Part shown: positions 16,811-25,808 of the stretch, piece after piece
How positions within the stretch are numbered: position 1 is the stretch's first letter
Layout of the letters: each line of letters begins with the position of its first letter
NCBI GenBank assembly: GCA_028281105.1
Contig: JANQKQ010000052.1
Coordinates: 62,001 to 126,000, forward strand
Length of the DNA stretch: 64,000 nt
Direction: 5' to 3'
Source of the DNA: Rhizobiaceae bacterium
GTDB taxonomy: Bacteria > Pseudomonadota > Alphaproteobacteria > Rhizobiales > Rhizobiaceae
The notes under the pieces: model-generated
Databases searched by the model: none
The model's input: only the letters and a program-made list of their open reading frames with translations
What the model was told of the DNA's origin: nothing
Made by a program: the position numbers and the translations under genes

Positions 16811-19366
16811 TCAGGCCGGCTGCGCTTTGCTTTCGCCGGCTTCCTTTTCGTCCGCACCGGCCACCTGGCCTGGCCGCAGCTTGAACAGGATCAGCAGCGG
16901 CGCGGCGATGAAGATCGACGAATAGGTGCCGACGAACACGCCGAAGATCATCGCGAACGTAAACGAGGCCAACACCTCCCCGCCGAAGAAATACAGCGAA
17001 AACAGCGCCAGAAGCGTGGTTACCGACGTCAGGATGGTTCGCGACAACATCTGGTTGATCGACAGATCGAGCACGTCGGGGATCGCCATCTTCTTGTATT
17101 TACGCAGGTTTTCGCGCACCCGGTCATACACGACCACCGTATCGTTGAGCGAATAGCCGACAATGGTGAGCACGGCCGCAATCGTTGACAGGTTAAACTC
17201 GAACTGCAGCAACGAGAATATGCCTATGGTCAGCAACACGTCGTGCAGGGTGGCGACGACCGCGCCAACCGCGAACTGCCATTCGAAGCGGATCCAGATA
17301 TACACCATGATCGCCATCAGCGCGGCGACGACGGCGATCAGCCCGGCCTGGGCCAGTTCGCCCGAAACGGTAGGCCCGACCACTTCGACCCTGCGGAAAT
17401 CATAGTCGGCCTCCAGCGACGAACGCACTTTGGCGATGACGCTCTGCTCGGCGTGTTCGCCTGCGTTCTGCGCCTCGACACGGATGAGTATGTCCTGGGG
17501 CGTGCCGAATTCCTGCACCTGCACATCGCCCAGATTAAGCTCGCCCAGGGTGGAGCGGATCGACGCGATGTCGGAAACCTCGCTCTTGGAGCGCACTTCC
17601 ATCAGCGTGCCGCCGCGGAAGTCGATGCCGTAGTTGAGCGAGATTGTGAAGAACAGGACTATCGACGCGATTGCCGCGATGATCGAAACCGGGAACGAGA
17701 GCAACCGGTTGCGCATGAACTTCAGCGATGTGTTGACCGGCAGGAAGGTGATGAGGCGGCGCGGCAGTTCGGTCGGCTTTTTCCAGCGCACCCACAGCGC
17801 GATCAGCAGCCTGGTGAACGTGTATGCGGTGAACACCGTGGTCACCACGCCGATCGCAAGCGTAACCGCGAAGCCGCGCACCGGTCCCGATCCCAGATAG
17901 AACAGGATGATGGCGGCGATCAGCGTCGTGATGTTGGCGTCCAGGATGGTGGCGAGCGCCTGGCGGAATCCCGAATCGATCGCCTGAATGAGGTTTCGCC
18001 CGCCACGCCGTTCCTCGCGTATTCGCTCGTAGATCAGCACGTTGGCGTCCACCGCCATGCCCATGGTCAGCACGATGCCGGCGATGCCCGGCAGGGTGAG
18101 CGTGGCGCCGAGCACCGATAGAAGCGCGATGATGATCGCGATGTTGGCGGTCAGTGCGATGTTGGCCAGGATGCCCAGGAACCCGTAGGCGAGGATCATG
18201 AAGATCAGAACCAGCACGGCGCCGATGATGGCGGCGATCCTGCCGGCCTCGATGGAATCGGCGCCCAGGCCCGGACCGACCGTACGCTCCTCGATGAAGG
18301 TCAGTTCGGCCGGCAGCGCGCCCGCGCGCAACAGCACCGCCAGATTGTTGGCGCCTTCCACAGTGAAGCTGCCCGATATCTGTCCGGTACCGCCGCAGAT
18401 CGCCTCGCGGATCACCGGCGCGGAGATGACCGCATCGTCGAGCACGATGGCGAACGGACGGCCCACATTGGCCTGCGTGACCTGACAGAAGCGCGCCCCG
18501 CCCTTCGAATCGAAGCGGAAATTGACCACCGGCTCGTTGGTCTGGTGGTGGAACCCGGGCTGGGCGTCGGTCAGGTTCTCGCCGCGCACCAGCGAAGCCC
18601 GCTCGACGAGATAGGGAATCGGCGGATCGGAATCTTCGTACAACACCATGGTGCCGGCCGGCGGCCGGCCGGTGATCGCGTCGGACGCGCTCATCTCGTT
18701 GGAGACCAGATGGAACGACATCTGCGCGGTGGTGCCGATGATGTCCTTCAGCCGCTGCGGATCGTTGAAACCCGGCACCTGGACCAAGATACGATCCTCG
18801 CCCTGGCGCTGAACCACCGGCTCGGTGGTGCCCAACTCGTCGATGCGCTTGCGGATGACTTCGATCGACTGGGTCACCGCCGAGCGAACCGCCTGCTCAA
18901 GACCTTCCGATGTGAGTTCGTAGCGCAGCACGCCATCGGAGGGTTGCGAGAACTCTACCTCTTGAATTTGAGACTGGCCGAACAGACCGCCGATCACCGG
19001 CGCCGTAACCTCTTCGAGAATCTCCGTTGCGGCCTGCTCATCGGCGGCATCGCGCAGGCGCACCTCGATGGCCTCTTCCCCGGCACGGCTCAGGCGATAG
19101 CGGATCTGCCGATTTTGCCTGAGCAGCCGGCGGATGTCGTCCTGCAGCGTGTCCAGCTTCTCGGTGCGAAGCGATTCACGCTCGACCTGGATAAGGATAT
19201 GCACCCCGCCCTGCAGATCGAGGCCCAGCGCCATCTGCTTGGACGGCAGCCACTCCGGCAACGCCTCGTTGGTCTGGCGGTCCAGCAGGTTGGGCAGCGC
19301 GAACAGGAAGCCGGCGCCGATGGCGATCAGGATCGCAATGATCTTCCAGCGGGAGAAATACAGCAT
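16811..19366 (-). CDS. secDF: Fused protein translocase subunit SecDF
   Basis: The 851-residue membrane protein is SecD and SecF in one chain. The SecD half starts with a membrane helix and MALGLDLQGGVHILIQV, has a large periplasmic domain, and ends with helices including GMAVDANVLIYERIREE. The SecF half begins near residue 555 with LNYGIDFRGGTLMEV and has its own family motif SLNDTVVVYDRVRENLR. SecDF uses the proton gradient to help proteins complete passage through SecYEG. It is 43 bases downstream of yajC, and the two form the usual yajC-secDF unit. Confidence 0.97.
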   Translation of the reverse strand: MLYFSRWKIIAILIAIGAGFLFALPNLLDRQTNEALPEWLPSKQMALGLDLQGGVHILIQVERESLRTEKLDTLQDDIRRLLRQNRQIRYRLSRAGEEAIEVRLRDAADEQAATEILEEVTAPVIGGLFGQSQIQEVEFSQPSDGVLRYELTSEGLEQAVRSAVTQSIEVIRKRIDELGTTEPVVQRQGEDRILVQVPGFNDPQRLKDIIGTTAQMSFHLVSNEMSASDAITGRPPAGTMVLYEDSDPPIPYLVERASLVRGENLTDAQPGFHHQTNEPVVNFRFDSKGGARFCQVTQANVGRPFAIVLDDAVISAPVIREAICGGTGQISGSFTVEGANNLAVLLRAGALPAELTFIEERTVGPGLGADSIEAGRIAAIIGAVLVLIFMILAYGFLGILANIALTANIAIIIALLSVLGATLTLPGIAGIVLTMGMAVDANVLIYERIREERRGGRNLIQAIDSGFRQALATILDANITTLIAAIILFYLGSGPVRGFAVTLAIGVVTTVFTAYTFTRLLIALWVRWKKPTELPRRLITFLPVNTSLKFMRNRLLSFPVSIIAAIASIVLFFTISLNYGIDFRGGTLMEVRSKSEVSDIASIRSTLGELNLGDVQVQEFGTPQDILIRVEAQNAGEHAEQSVIAKVRSSLEADYDFRRVEVVGPTVSGELAQAGLIAVVAALMAIMVYIWIRFEWQFAVGAVVATLHDVLLTIGIFSLLQFEFNLSTIAAVLTIVGYSLNDTVVVYDRVRENLRKYKKMAIPDVLDLSINQMLSRTILTSVTTLLALFSLYFFGGEVLASFTFAMIFGVFVGTYSSIFIAAPLLILFKLRPGQVAGADEKEAGESKAQPA

Positions 19367-19409
19367 CGCTTGCGCTTCTCGTTCACTAGGGTGGGCCCGG
19401 TTGCCCGCT

Positions 19410-19772
19410 TTACTTCTTCGCAGCCGTCTTGCGCGCTGTGGTCTTGCTTGCGGCGGCCTTGGGCGCCTCGCCCTTCACTCGTACGTCGGCGACCATGGAG
19501 CGCACGACGCGCACCTTGGTGTCCCGGTTGATCTCGACTTCCAGTTCGTTTTCATCGATCACCTTGGTCACCTTGCCCACCACGCCGCCGCCGGTGACGA
19601 TCGTGTCGTTGCGGCGGATCGCGGCCAACATCGCCTCGCGCGCCTTGGCCTGCTGGCGCTGTGGACGAATGATCAGGAAATACATGATGGCGAAAATCAG
19701 GACGAAAGGCAGGATGGACACGAAAATGTCACCGCCACCGGCGGACTGGGCATAAGCCGGGGTCACGAACAT
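19410..19772 (-). CDS. yajC: Preprotein translocase subunit YajC
   Basis: The 120-residue protein has one membrane helix (ILPFVLIFAIMYFLIIRPQ) followed by QRQQAKAREAMLAAI and the conserved small domain NDTIVTGGGVVGKVTKV. The C terminus is a Lys/Ala-rich tail (KTTARKTAAKK). YajC associates with SecDF and YidC at the Sec translocon. The ATG at 19772 gives MFVTPAYAQSAGG, the usual alphaproteobacterial start; three codons further up another ATG is available. Confidence 0.95.
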   Translation of the reverse strand: MFVTPAYAQSAGGGDIFVSILPFVLIFAIMYFLIIRPQRQQAKAREAMLAAIRRNDTIVTGGGVVGKVTKVIDENELEVEINRDTKVRVVRSMVADVRVKGEAPKAAASKTTARKTAAKK

Positions 19773-20007
19773 GGACCGCACTCCTCAAAAAACCGTGCAA
19801 CTGGATGAAATGGATCGCCCGCATCAGGCCGCCGGGCGCTGGCCCCGCATCTTCACATTTCGAATTCGCCGGGACTATAGACATGTGGATGGCAATTGCA
19901 ATTGGAGGAACGGCGGCATCGGCGCGCCGCCTTTGCCCCCAAACCGACAACATGGTAGGGCGTTGCGCCCTATCGAAAACCAGGGGCGAAAACCAGGCGC
20001 GAAAACC

Positions 20008-20883
20008 GTGAGCGACGATCCGCTAGCCACCCTTAACGACAAGCTGGACCGGTTGATTGATCTGGTCGGTCGCGCCGTGCCCGCGCGCGGCCGGCCCGCC
20101 GATTTCGACGCGGCCAGCGCTTTCGTCTGGCACGCCGATTCCAAGCATCTGGAGCCGGTCGACCACGTCAACCGCGTCGATCTGACCCTGCTCAAGGGCA
20201 TCGACCGGGTGCGCGACATCCTGATCGAGAATACCGAGCGGTTCGCCGACGGCTATTCGGCCAACAACGCGCTGTTGTGGGGCGCGCGCGGCATGGGCAA
20301 ATCCTCCCTGGTCAAAGCGGCGCACGCGGCCGCCAACGGCCGGGGCGGCGACCCGCTGATCCTCATCGAGATTCACCGCGAGGACGTCCACACCCTGCCC
20401 GACCTGCTGCAGATGCTGCGCGGGCACGAACGCCGCTTCATCCTGTTCTGCGACGATCTGTCGTTCGATTCCGATGACACGTCCTACAAGTCGCTCAAGG
20501 CAGCGCTTGAAGGCGGCATCGAGGGCCGGCCCGACAATGTGATCTTCTACGCCACCTCGAACCGCCGACACCTGATGCCGCGCGACATGATCGAAAACGA
20601 ACGCTCCACCGCGATCAACCCCGCCGAAGCGGTCGAGGAGAAGGTCTCGCTGTCGGACCGGTTCGGCCTGTGGCTGGGTTTCCACAAATGCAGCCAGGAC
20701 GAATATCTGGCGATGATCGACGCCTATGTGCGCCATTACGGCATCGAGGACGACGGCACCCTGACCGCCCAGGCGCTGGAATGGGCGACGACGAGAGGCA
20801 GCCGCTCCGGCCGGGTCGCCTGGCAGTTCATCCAGGATATCGCCGGCCGTCAGGGCAAGAAGCTCGGCGGCGAAGCGGGCTGA
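20008..20883 (+). CDS. DUF815 family ATP-binding protein
   Basis: The 291-residue P-loop ATPase has Walker A in LLWGARGMGKSSLVKAA, Walker B in RFILFCDDLSFD, and a sensor-like asparagine in VIFYATSNRRHL. This matches the DUF815 family of AAA+-like proteins, whose role is unknown. A GTG at 20008 is the likely start (SDDPLATLNDKLDRLIDLV). The longer frame from 19771 runs across the yajC promoter and is rich in Arg and Pro, so it is rejected. The gene is divergent from yajC, a common arrangement in Hyphomicrobiales. Confidence 0.88.
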   Translation: MSDDPLATLNDKLDRLIDLVGRAVPARGRPADFDAASAFVWHADSKHLEPVDHVNRVDLTLLKGIDRVRDILIENTERFADGYSANNALLWGARGMGKSSLVKAAHAAANGRGGDPLILIEIHREDVHTLPDLLQMLRGHERRFILFCDDLSFDSDDTSYKSLKAALEGGIEGRPDNVIFYATSNRRHLMPRDMIENERSTAINPAEAVEEKVSLSDRFGLWLGFHKCSQDEYLAMIDAYVRHYGIEDDGTLTAQALEWATTRGSRSGRVAWQFIQDIAGRQGKKLGGEAG

Positions 20884-20963
20884 CCGGGCGCCGCCGCCGC
20901 CGCGCCAACCCCACGATTTGTTGACTTGGTGTGAAGCCCAGCTGGGCGGATAGTGTGGATGCC

Positions 20964-21968
20964 ATGTCCCGCCCCGCTCCGGCTCAAACGCTTCATGCCG
21001 CCCAATGTGTGATGCTCGCCCTGATGGCGGCGCTGCTGATGACGGCCCCGGCCGCTCTCGCCCAGGTTCCCGAGCGCTGGTTGCGTGAGTTCCCCAAGCT
21101 GGATGCAGCCAACTCCCTGATCGACTTCTCCGAGATCGTGGACGACGGCAATGTGCGCGATTCAATTCCGCCGATCTACCAACCGCGCTTCGTGCGCGCC
21201 GCCGACGACGACAAAACCGGCCCGCTCGAGCCGGTGCTGTCGGTGGCGATCGGCGGCGAGGCACGCGCCTACCCGATCGCCATCCTGCTCTGGCACGAGA
21301 TCGTCAACGACGAGATCGGCGGCGTGCCGATTGCCGCGACCTACTGCCCGCTGTGCAATTCCGGCGTCGTCTTCGACCGCCGGCTCGACGGCGAAACCCT
21401 GCTGCTGGGCAACACCGGCCGCATCCGCCACTACGACATGGTGATGTTCGACCACGGCACCGAGAGCTGGTGGCAGCAGTTCTCCGGCCGCGCCATCATC
21501 GGTCAGCTGGCGGGCAGGAAAATGAAGCCGATCCCGGCTCGCGTCGAATCGCTTTCAAGCTTCGTCGAGCGCTTCGCGGACGGGCTACTGCTGGTCCCCG
21601 ACAACCCGCGCGCACGCCCATACGGCCAGACCCCCTACGCCGGTCTGGAACGGCGCAAGACACCGTTTGGTGATGCGCCTTTGGGTCTGCCGGCCGGTAT
21701 CGGCCCGTTCGATTACGTGGTCGTGGTGGGCGACGAGGCATGGCCGCTTGCGCGACTGCGCCAGGCCGGCTCGATGATGCAAAACGGCCTGCGGTTCTCC
21801 TGGACCAGCGGGCGCAACTCCATCCACTCCACCCGCATCATCTCGCAGGGCGCCGATCTGGGCAATGTAGCGGTAACCCGCAACGGCGCCGACATCGCCC
21901 ACGACATCGTCTTCGCCTTCGCCTTCGACGCCTTCGTGCCGGATGGGACGTGGCATTTAGGGGAGTGA
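20964..21968 (+). CDS. Exported DUF3179 domain protein
   Basis: The 334-residue protein has a signal peptide (VMLALMAALLMTAPAALAQ) and then the DUF3179 domain with LWHEIVNDEIGGVPIAATYC, PLCNSGVVFDRRL, TLLLGNTGRIRHYDMVMFD and ESWWQQFSGRAIIG. The conserved Cys-Pro-Leu-Cys pair is present. The family is common in marine bacteria and archaea and has no established function. The ATG at 20964 is preferred over a GTG at 20931 because it places the signal peptide closer to the N terminus. Confidence 0.85.
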   Translation: MSRPAPAQTLHAAQCVMLALMAALLMTAPAALAQVPERWLREFPKLDAANSLIDFSEIVDDGNVRDSIPPIYQPRFVRAADDDKTGPLEPVLSVAIGGEARAYPIAILLWHEIVNDEIGGVPIAATYCPLCNSGVVFDRRLDGETLLLGNTGRIRHYDMVMFDHGTESWWQQFSGRAIIGQLAGRKMKPIPARVESLSSFVERFADGLLLVPDNPRARPYGQTPYAGLERRKTPFGDAPLGLPAGIGPFDYVVVVGDEAWPLARLRQAGSMMQNGLRFSWTSGRNSIHSTRIISQGADLGNVAVTRNGADIAHDIVFAFAFDAFVPDGTWHLGE

Positions 21969-21989
21969 GGGCGTCGGCGCCGTTTCAGC

Positions 21990-22553
21990 TCATTCGAAGA
22001 GCTTCAAGTCGATGACCGACGGCTTGAAAGTCACCAGGTGATGGCCGATCTCTCCGGTTTCGTCGATCCGTCCGGCGTGGAACACCGCGTTTGAGACCAG
22101 GTCGGCGGCGACATCCACCAAGCCGCCTGCCCGCTTGTTGTTGTCTGCAAAGCGCACCAGAATCTCGAACGGCGTTCCCTCGTCGATTCCGCCCCCTTCG
22201 GCTTTGGTGACGAAAGCCTGGCATTTTCGCTCGCCGCACAGCGCCTCGGCCGCGCCGTCGCTGGCTGTGAAGCCGGTAAAGCCGGCGATCATCTGGTTTC
22301 CTTCCTGCAGAATGTCGACTGAACTCACGTTCAGGTTTAGGCCCACATCCGCCACCACGCCGCAGCTCACCGGACCGGCGAAGCCGGCCGCGCTCAGGCC
22401 GGTGATGCGCAGTTCGGCGTTGTCTCCCTTAACCCCGCCCGACAGTGTGAAACCGAGAGCGGCCTCCATCGGCACCGCACAAGCCAACACGAGACTTGAC
22501 GACCAAAACACAAGAGCGGCAGAAATCATCATCCGAAAAACTGTAACTTTCAT
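21990..22553 (-). CDS. Exported hypothetical protein
   Basis: The 187-residue protein has a signal peptide (MISAALVFWSSSLVLACAVP) and a beta-rich mature part with VKGDNAELRITGLSAAGFA, SCGVVADVGLNLNVSSVDIL and GTPFEILVRFADNN. Four mature cysteines could form two disulfides (VSCG, LCGERKC, and one near the signal-peptide end). No family is recognised. The ATG at 22553 is fixed by a strong AAAGGAG ribosome-binding site. The gene is divergent from another exported hypothetical protein across an AT-rich gap unlike the rest of the window, which suggests the pair may have been acquired together. Confidence 0.7.
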   Translation of the reverse strand: MKVTVFRMMISAALVFWSSSLVLACAVPMEAALGFTLSGGVKGDNAELRITGLSAAGFAGPVSCGVVADVGLNLNVSSVDILQEGNQMIAGFTGFTASDGAAEALCGERKCQAFVTKAEGGGIDEGTPFEILVRFADNNKRAGGLVDVAADLVSNAVFHAGRIDETGEIGHHLVTFKPSVIDLKLFE

Positions 22554-22724
22554 ATGAATTCTCCTTTCCTTTAAAAATATTTCACAATCAGAATCGTAAG
22601 ACAATTGTATTTTATTTGTAATTGTTGATAATTAATGTGGAAATCAAGGATGCAAGGGCGGATAGAAATATGCCGATGATTTCGATTCTGTTTTTCAGAG
22701 ATCAACAACAACGAGGATAAAACA

Positions 22725-23255
22725 ATGGAAAGAAGAGAATTTCTGACCTATTCCGCCGCCGCATCCACCATATTGCTGCTGGAACCGTCTAAGGCATGGT
22801 CGGCTGCACATGAGCAATACATGACCATCGATCAGATCAGAGTGTTGGAGAGGACAGCCAATGACCTCTTGATCGAAGGCCTGCAAGACTTCGCCAACCA
22901 GATCGCGCAGGCAAACATCCGGGCCAACAAGGTGGCGGCCATGGAAGTGGAGTGCAAGCACGTGCTCGAAGCGATGGCGCTGATAGCCGCCGGCGGATCG
23001 TCGCCCAATCCCAAAGCCCAGGCAGCATTGGGAATCGCGCCCGAGAAGAACACCGTGCTTTTTGCGGTCAACCAGGACTTGGCCGAAGTGAAGAACGCGC
23101 TAATGGCTTCAGGTTTGGACCGGGAGGCATTTGATATGCCTATTATCAAAGCCAACCTCTCCCTTGCCAGCGGCGTCGAATGGAAAGACCTGCACCGACC
23201 GTTGGAAATCTGCATCCGCAACTTGCAGACCCGCGGCCAGCTCTTCGACAGCTAG
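22725..23255 (+). CDS. Exported hypothetical protein, helical
   Basis: The 176-residue protein begins MERREFLTYSAAASTILLLE, a signal sequence with an RREF that loosely recalls a Tat motif. The mature part is helical: IDQIRVLERTANDLLIEGLQ, MEVECKHVLEAMALIAAGG and NQDLAEVKNALMASGLD. I recognise no family. A GAGG lies about nine bases before the ATG. It is divergent from the exported protein at 21990-22553, and the two could act together outside the cytoplasm. Fold and function remain unknown. Confidence 0.65.
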   Translation: MERREFLTYSAAASTILLLEPSKAWSAAHEQYMTIDQIRVLERTANDLLIEGLQDFANQIAQANIRANKVAAMEVECKHVLEAMALIAAGGSSPNPKAQAALGIAPEKNTVLFAVNQDLAEVKNALMASGLDREAFDMPIIKANLSLASGVEWKDLHRPLEICIRNLQTRGQLFDS

Positions 23256-23391
23256 TTCGCTTCAAAAAGGCCGGCTGCGGTCGCCGACTTCCCGCACAGC
23301 CGACCGGTTTAAGCGGGGCCTCCATTGACCCCCGGGCCGAAACCGCCATATTGAATCCAGGCAGGCGGTTTCGCCTATTGTGGAGGTTTTC

Positions 23392-24438
23392 ATGGTTTCG
23401 ACCAGCGGGCCTATTCAGCTCCCGGCCGATCACGCACCGTCCAGCGGTGCGATGGTCGACCCGTTCGGCCGTGCGATCACCTATCTGCGCGTTTCGGTCA
23501 CCGACCGCTGCGACTTCCGCTGTGTCTATTGCATGGCCGAGGACATGACGTTCCTGCCCAAGCGCGATCTGCTGACGCTCGAAGAGCTGGAACGGCTGTG
23601 CACCGTGTTCATCGACAAGGGCGTGCGCAAGCTGCGGCTGACCGGCGGCGAGCCGCTGGTGCGGCGCGGCGTAATGCAGCTGATCGAACGGCTGGGCGAT
23701 CACGTCAAGGCCGGCCGGCTGGACGAACTGACCTTAACCACCAATGGCTCGCAGCTGCATCGCTTCGCCGCCGACCTGGTCGCCGCCGGGGTGCGGCGCA
23801 TCAACGTTTCGCTCGACACGCTCGATGCGGACAAGTTCGCCAAGATCACCCGCTGGGGCCGCCTGCCCCAGGTCTTGAACGGCATTGAGGCGGCGCGGTC
23901 CGCCGGACTGGCGATCAAGATCAACGCGGTGGCGCTCAAGCAGGTCAACGAGCACGAGATCGAATCCATGCTCGAATGGGCCCATGGCGAGGGCTACGAT
24001 TTCACCCTGATCGAGACGATGCCACTCGGCGAAGTCGACGAGGACCGCACCGACCAATATCTGCCGCTGTCCACGGTGCGCGCGCGGCTGGAGGAGCGTT
24101 TCACGCTCACCGACATCGCGTATAAGACCGGCGGGCCCGCTCGCTATGTCGAGGTCGCCGAGACCGGCGGCCGGCTCGGCTTCATCACTCCGATGACCCA
24201 TAATTTCTGCGAAAGCTGTAACCGGGTACGGCTGACCTGCACCGGCACCCTGTTCATGTGTCTGGGCCAGGAGGACGCCGCCGACCTGCGCGCGCCGCTG
24301 CGCGCTTCCGAAGGCAACGAACTGGTATCGGCGGCCATCGACGAAGCGATTGGCCGCAAGCCCAAGGGCCACGACTTCGTCATCGGCCGCAACGCCGCGC
24401 CATCGGTCTCCCGCCACATGAGCACGACCGGCGGCTGA
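23392..24438 (+). CDS. moaA: GTP 3',8-cyclase MoaA
   Basis: The 348-residue radical SAM protein makes the first intermediate of molybdenum cofactor from GTP. The N-terminal 4Fe-4S site is CDFRCVYC, and the second, C-terminal, cluster is [12 protein letters not shown] with the third Cys in [19 protein letters not shown] is the SAM-binding segment, and the chain ends in the Gly-Gly tail that MoaA needs for activity (STTGG). The ATG at 23392 has GGAGG six bases upstream; the GTG at 23380 would put that site inside the gene. It heads the Mo-cofactor region but is separated from the next operon by a hairpin. Confidence 0.97.
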   Translation: MVSTSGPIQLPADHAPSSGAMVDPFGRAITYLRVSVTDRCDFRCVYCMAEDMTFLPKRDLLTLEELERLCTVFIDKGVRKLRLTGGEPLVRRGVMQLIERLGDHVKAGRLDELTLTTNGSQLHRFAADLVAAGVRRINVSLDTLDADKFAKITRWGRLPQVLNGIEAARSAGLAIKINAVALKQVNEHEIESMLEWAHGEGYDFTLIETMPLGEVDEDRTDQYLPLSTVRARLEERFTLTDIAYKTGGPARYVEVAETGGRLGFITPMTHNFCESCNRVRLTCTGTLFMCLGQEDAADLRAPLRASEGNELVSAAIDEAIGRKPKGHDFVIGRNAAPSVSRHMSTTGG

Positions 24439-24522
24439 CCGCGCCGCGACCTTCGCCAAACATGGCAGCTATGACGCAATCGGCCTATCTGCCGGAATGA
24501 ATGGCTGATAGGTTTGTGGTTT

Positions 24523-24545
24523 GCCCGCCTTCAGCGGGCGTTTCC
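24523..24545 (+). terminator. Probable terminator between moaA and the MFS-fdhD operon
   Basis: GCCCGC (24523-24528) and GCGGGC (24534-24539) form a perfect stem around CTTCA, followed by GTTTCC. The T run is short, so termination may be partial. If the MFS gene began at 24501 the hairpin would be coding, which supports the start at 24555. Confidence 0.5.
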
Positions 24546-24554
24546 GTTCGTCTC

Positions 24555-25808
24555 ATGCCCAAGACCGTTTTTTTCGATAACAAGACCCCGCCGCACATCG
24601 CCACCCTGGTGTTGGTCGCCGCGCTCGGTCCGTTGGCCATGAACATCTTCCTGCCGTCGCTGCCGGCGATCAGCGAGTATTTCTCGGCCGACAAATCCGT
24701 CGTCCAGTTGGTAGTCACGGTCTATCTGTTCACCACCGCGCCGCTGCAGCTGCTGCTGGGTCCGTTGTCCGACTATTTCGGCCGCCGCGCGGTCGTGCTG
24801 GTCGGCATCGCCATCTTCTTCATCGGCTCCGCCATCTGCCTGCTCGCCCCGACGATCGAATGGCTGCTGGCCGGCCGCGTGCTGCAGGCGTTCGCGGTCG
24901 TGGGCCTGGTGATCGGCCGCGCCGCGATCCGTGACATGGTCGACTCAGACACCGCCGCTTCCATGCTCGGCTACGTCACCATGGGCATGACGCTGGCGCC
25001 AATGCTGTCGCCCATCATCGGCGGTTACCTCGACGAGCAGTTCGGCTGGCGGGCGACGTTCTGGGTCATCTTCGGCTTCGGTCTCGTGGTCCTGTTGTTC
25101 GTGTGGCGGGATCTGGGAGAAACCCATTTCCACCGCGCCGACAGCCTGACCGGCCAGGTGCGCGCATGGCCGGCGCTGGTGCGTTCGCGCCGGTTTTGGG
25201 GCTATTCGCTGGCCTGCGCCTTTTCTTCGGGCGCATTCTTCGCGCTGCTGGGCGGCGCGCCCTATGTGGCGACCCAGTTCTACGGGCTGTCGCCCAGCGC
25301 GTTCGGCGCCTATTTCGGTGTCGTCGGCGTCGGCTATATGCTCGGCAACTATTTCTCCGGCCGGTTCTCACAACGCGCCGGCATCAACCGCATGATGATG
25401 ATCGGCTGTCTGGCTTCCGCCATCGGCGTCGGACTGGGCGTCGTTCTGATCTGGGCCGGCATCGTCCATCCGGCCGGGTTCTTCGTACCCATCATCCTGC
25501 TCGGCGTCGGCAATGGCATGACCCTGCCCAACGGCAACGCCGGCATGGTTTCCGTACGCCCGCATCTGGCGGGTGCGGCTTCGGGCCTGGGCGGCTTTCT
25601 GCAGATCGGCGGCGGCGCGTTCGTATCGGTGCTGGCCGGCTGGGTTCTAGGTCCGGACTCCCACCCCTACCCGCTGCTGTTCCTGATGCTCACCACGTCG
25701 ATCATCGCCGTGGTCGCGACCCTGTATGTGATCGCGGTCGACCGGCAGTTGAACGCGCTGTCGGCCGCTGATGCCGCCTCGGCCGAGGCAAGCGGCCCGA
25801 CCCCATGA
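24555..25808 (+). CDS. Bcr/CflA-type MFS multidrug exporter
   Basis: The 417-residue protein has about twelve hydrophobic helices and the DHA1 family signatures: ALGPLAMNIFLPSLPAISEY in helix 1, LGPLSDYFGRRAVVLVGI between helices 2 and 3, and GRAAIRDMV. These place it among Bcr/CflA proton-driven drug exporters. The ATG at 24555 gives MPKTVFFDNK. Its stop overlaps fdhD in ATGA, so it opens the operon with fdhD, mobA, mobB and moeA. A link of an exporter to Mo-cofactor genes is not obvious, and its substrate is unknown. Confidence 0.9.
   Translation: MPKTVFFDNKTPPHIATLVLVAALGPLAMNIFLPSLPAISEYFSADKSVVQLVVTVYLFTTAPLQLLLGPLSDYFGRRAVVLVGIAIFFIGSAICLLAPTIEWLLAGRVLQAFAVVGLVIGRAAIRDMVDSDTAASMLGYVTMGMTLAPMLSPIIGGYLDEQFGWRATFWVIFGFGLVVLLFVWRDLGETHFHRADSLTGQVRAWPALVRSRRFWGYSLACAFSSGAFFALLGGAPYVATQFYGLSPSAFGAYFGVVGVGYMLGNYFSGRFSQRAGINRMMMIGCLASAIGVGLGVVLIWAGIVHPAGFFVPIILLGVGNGMTLPNGNAGMVSVRPHLAGAASGLGGFLQIGGGAFVSVLAGWVLGPDSHPYPLLFLMLTTSIIAVVATLYVIAVDRQLNALSAADAASAEASGPTP

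Noticed and set aside
19771..20007. N-terminal extension of the DUF815 protein
   Set aside because: It crosses the yajC upstream region and has no family resemblance; the GTG at 20008 gives the usual start.
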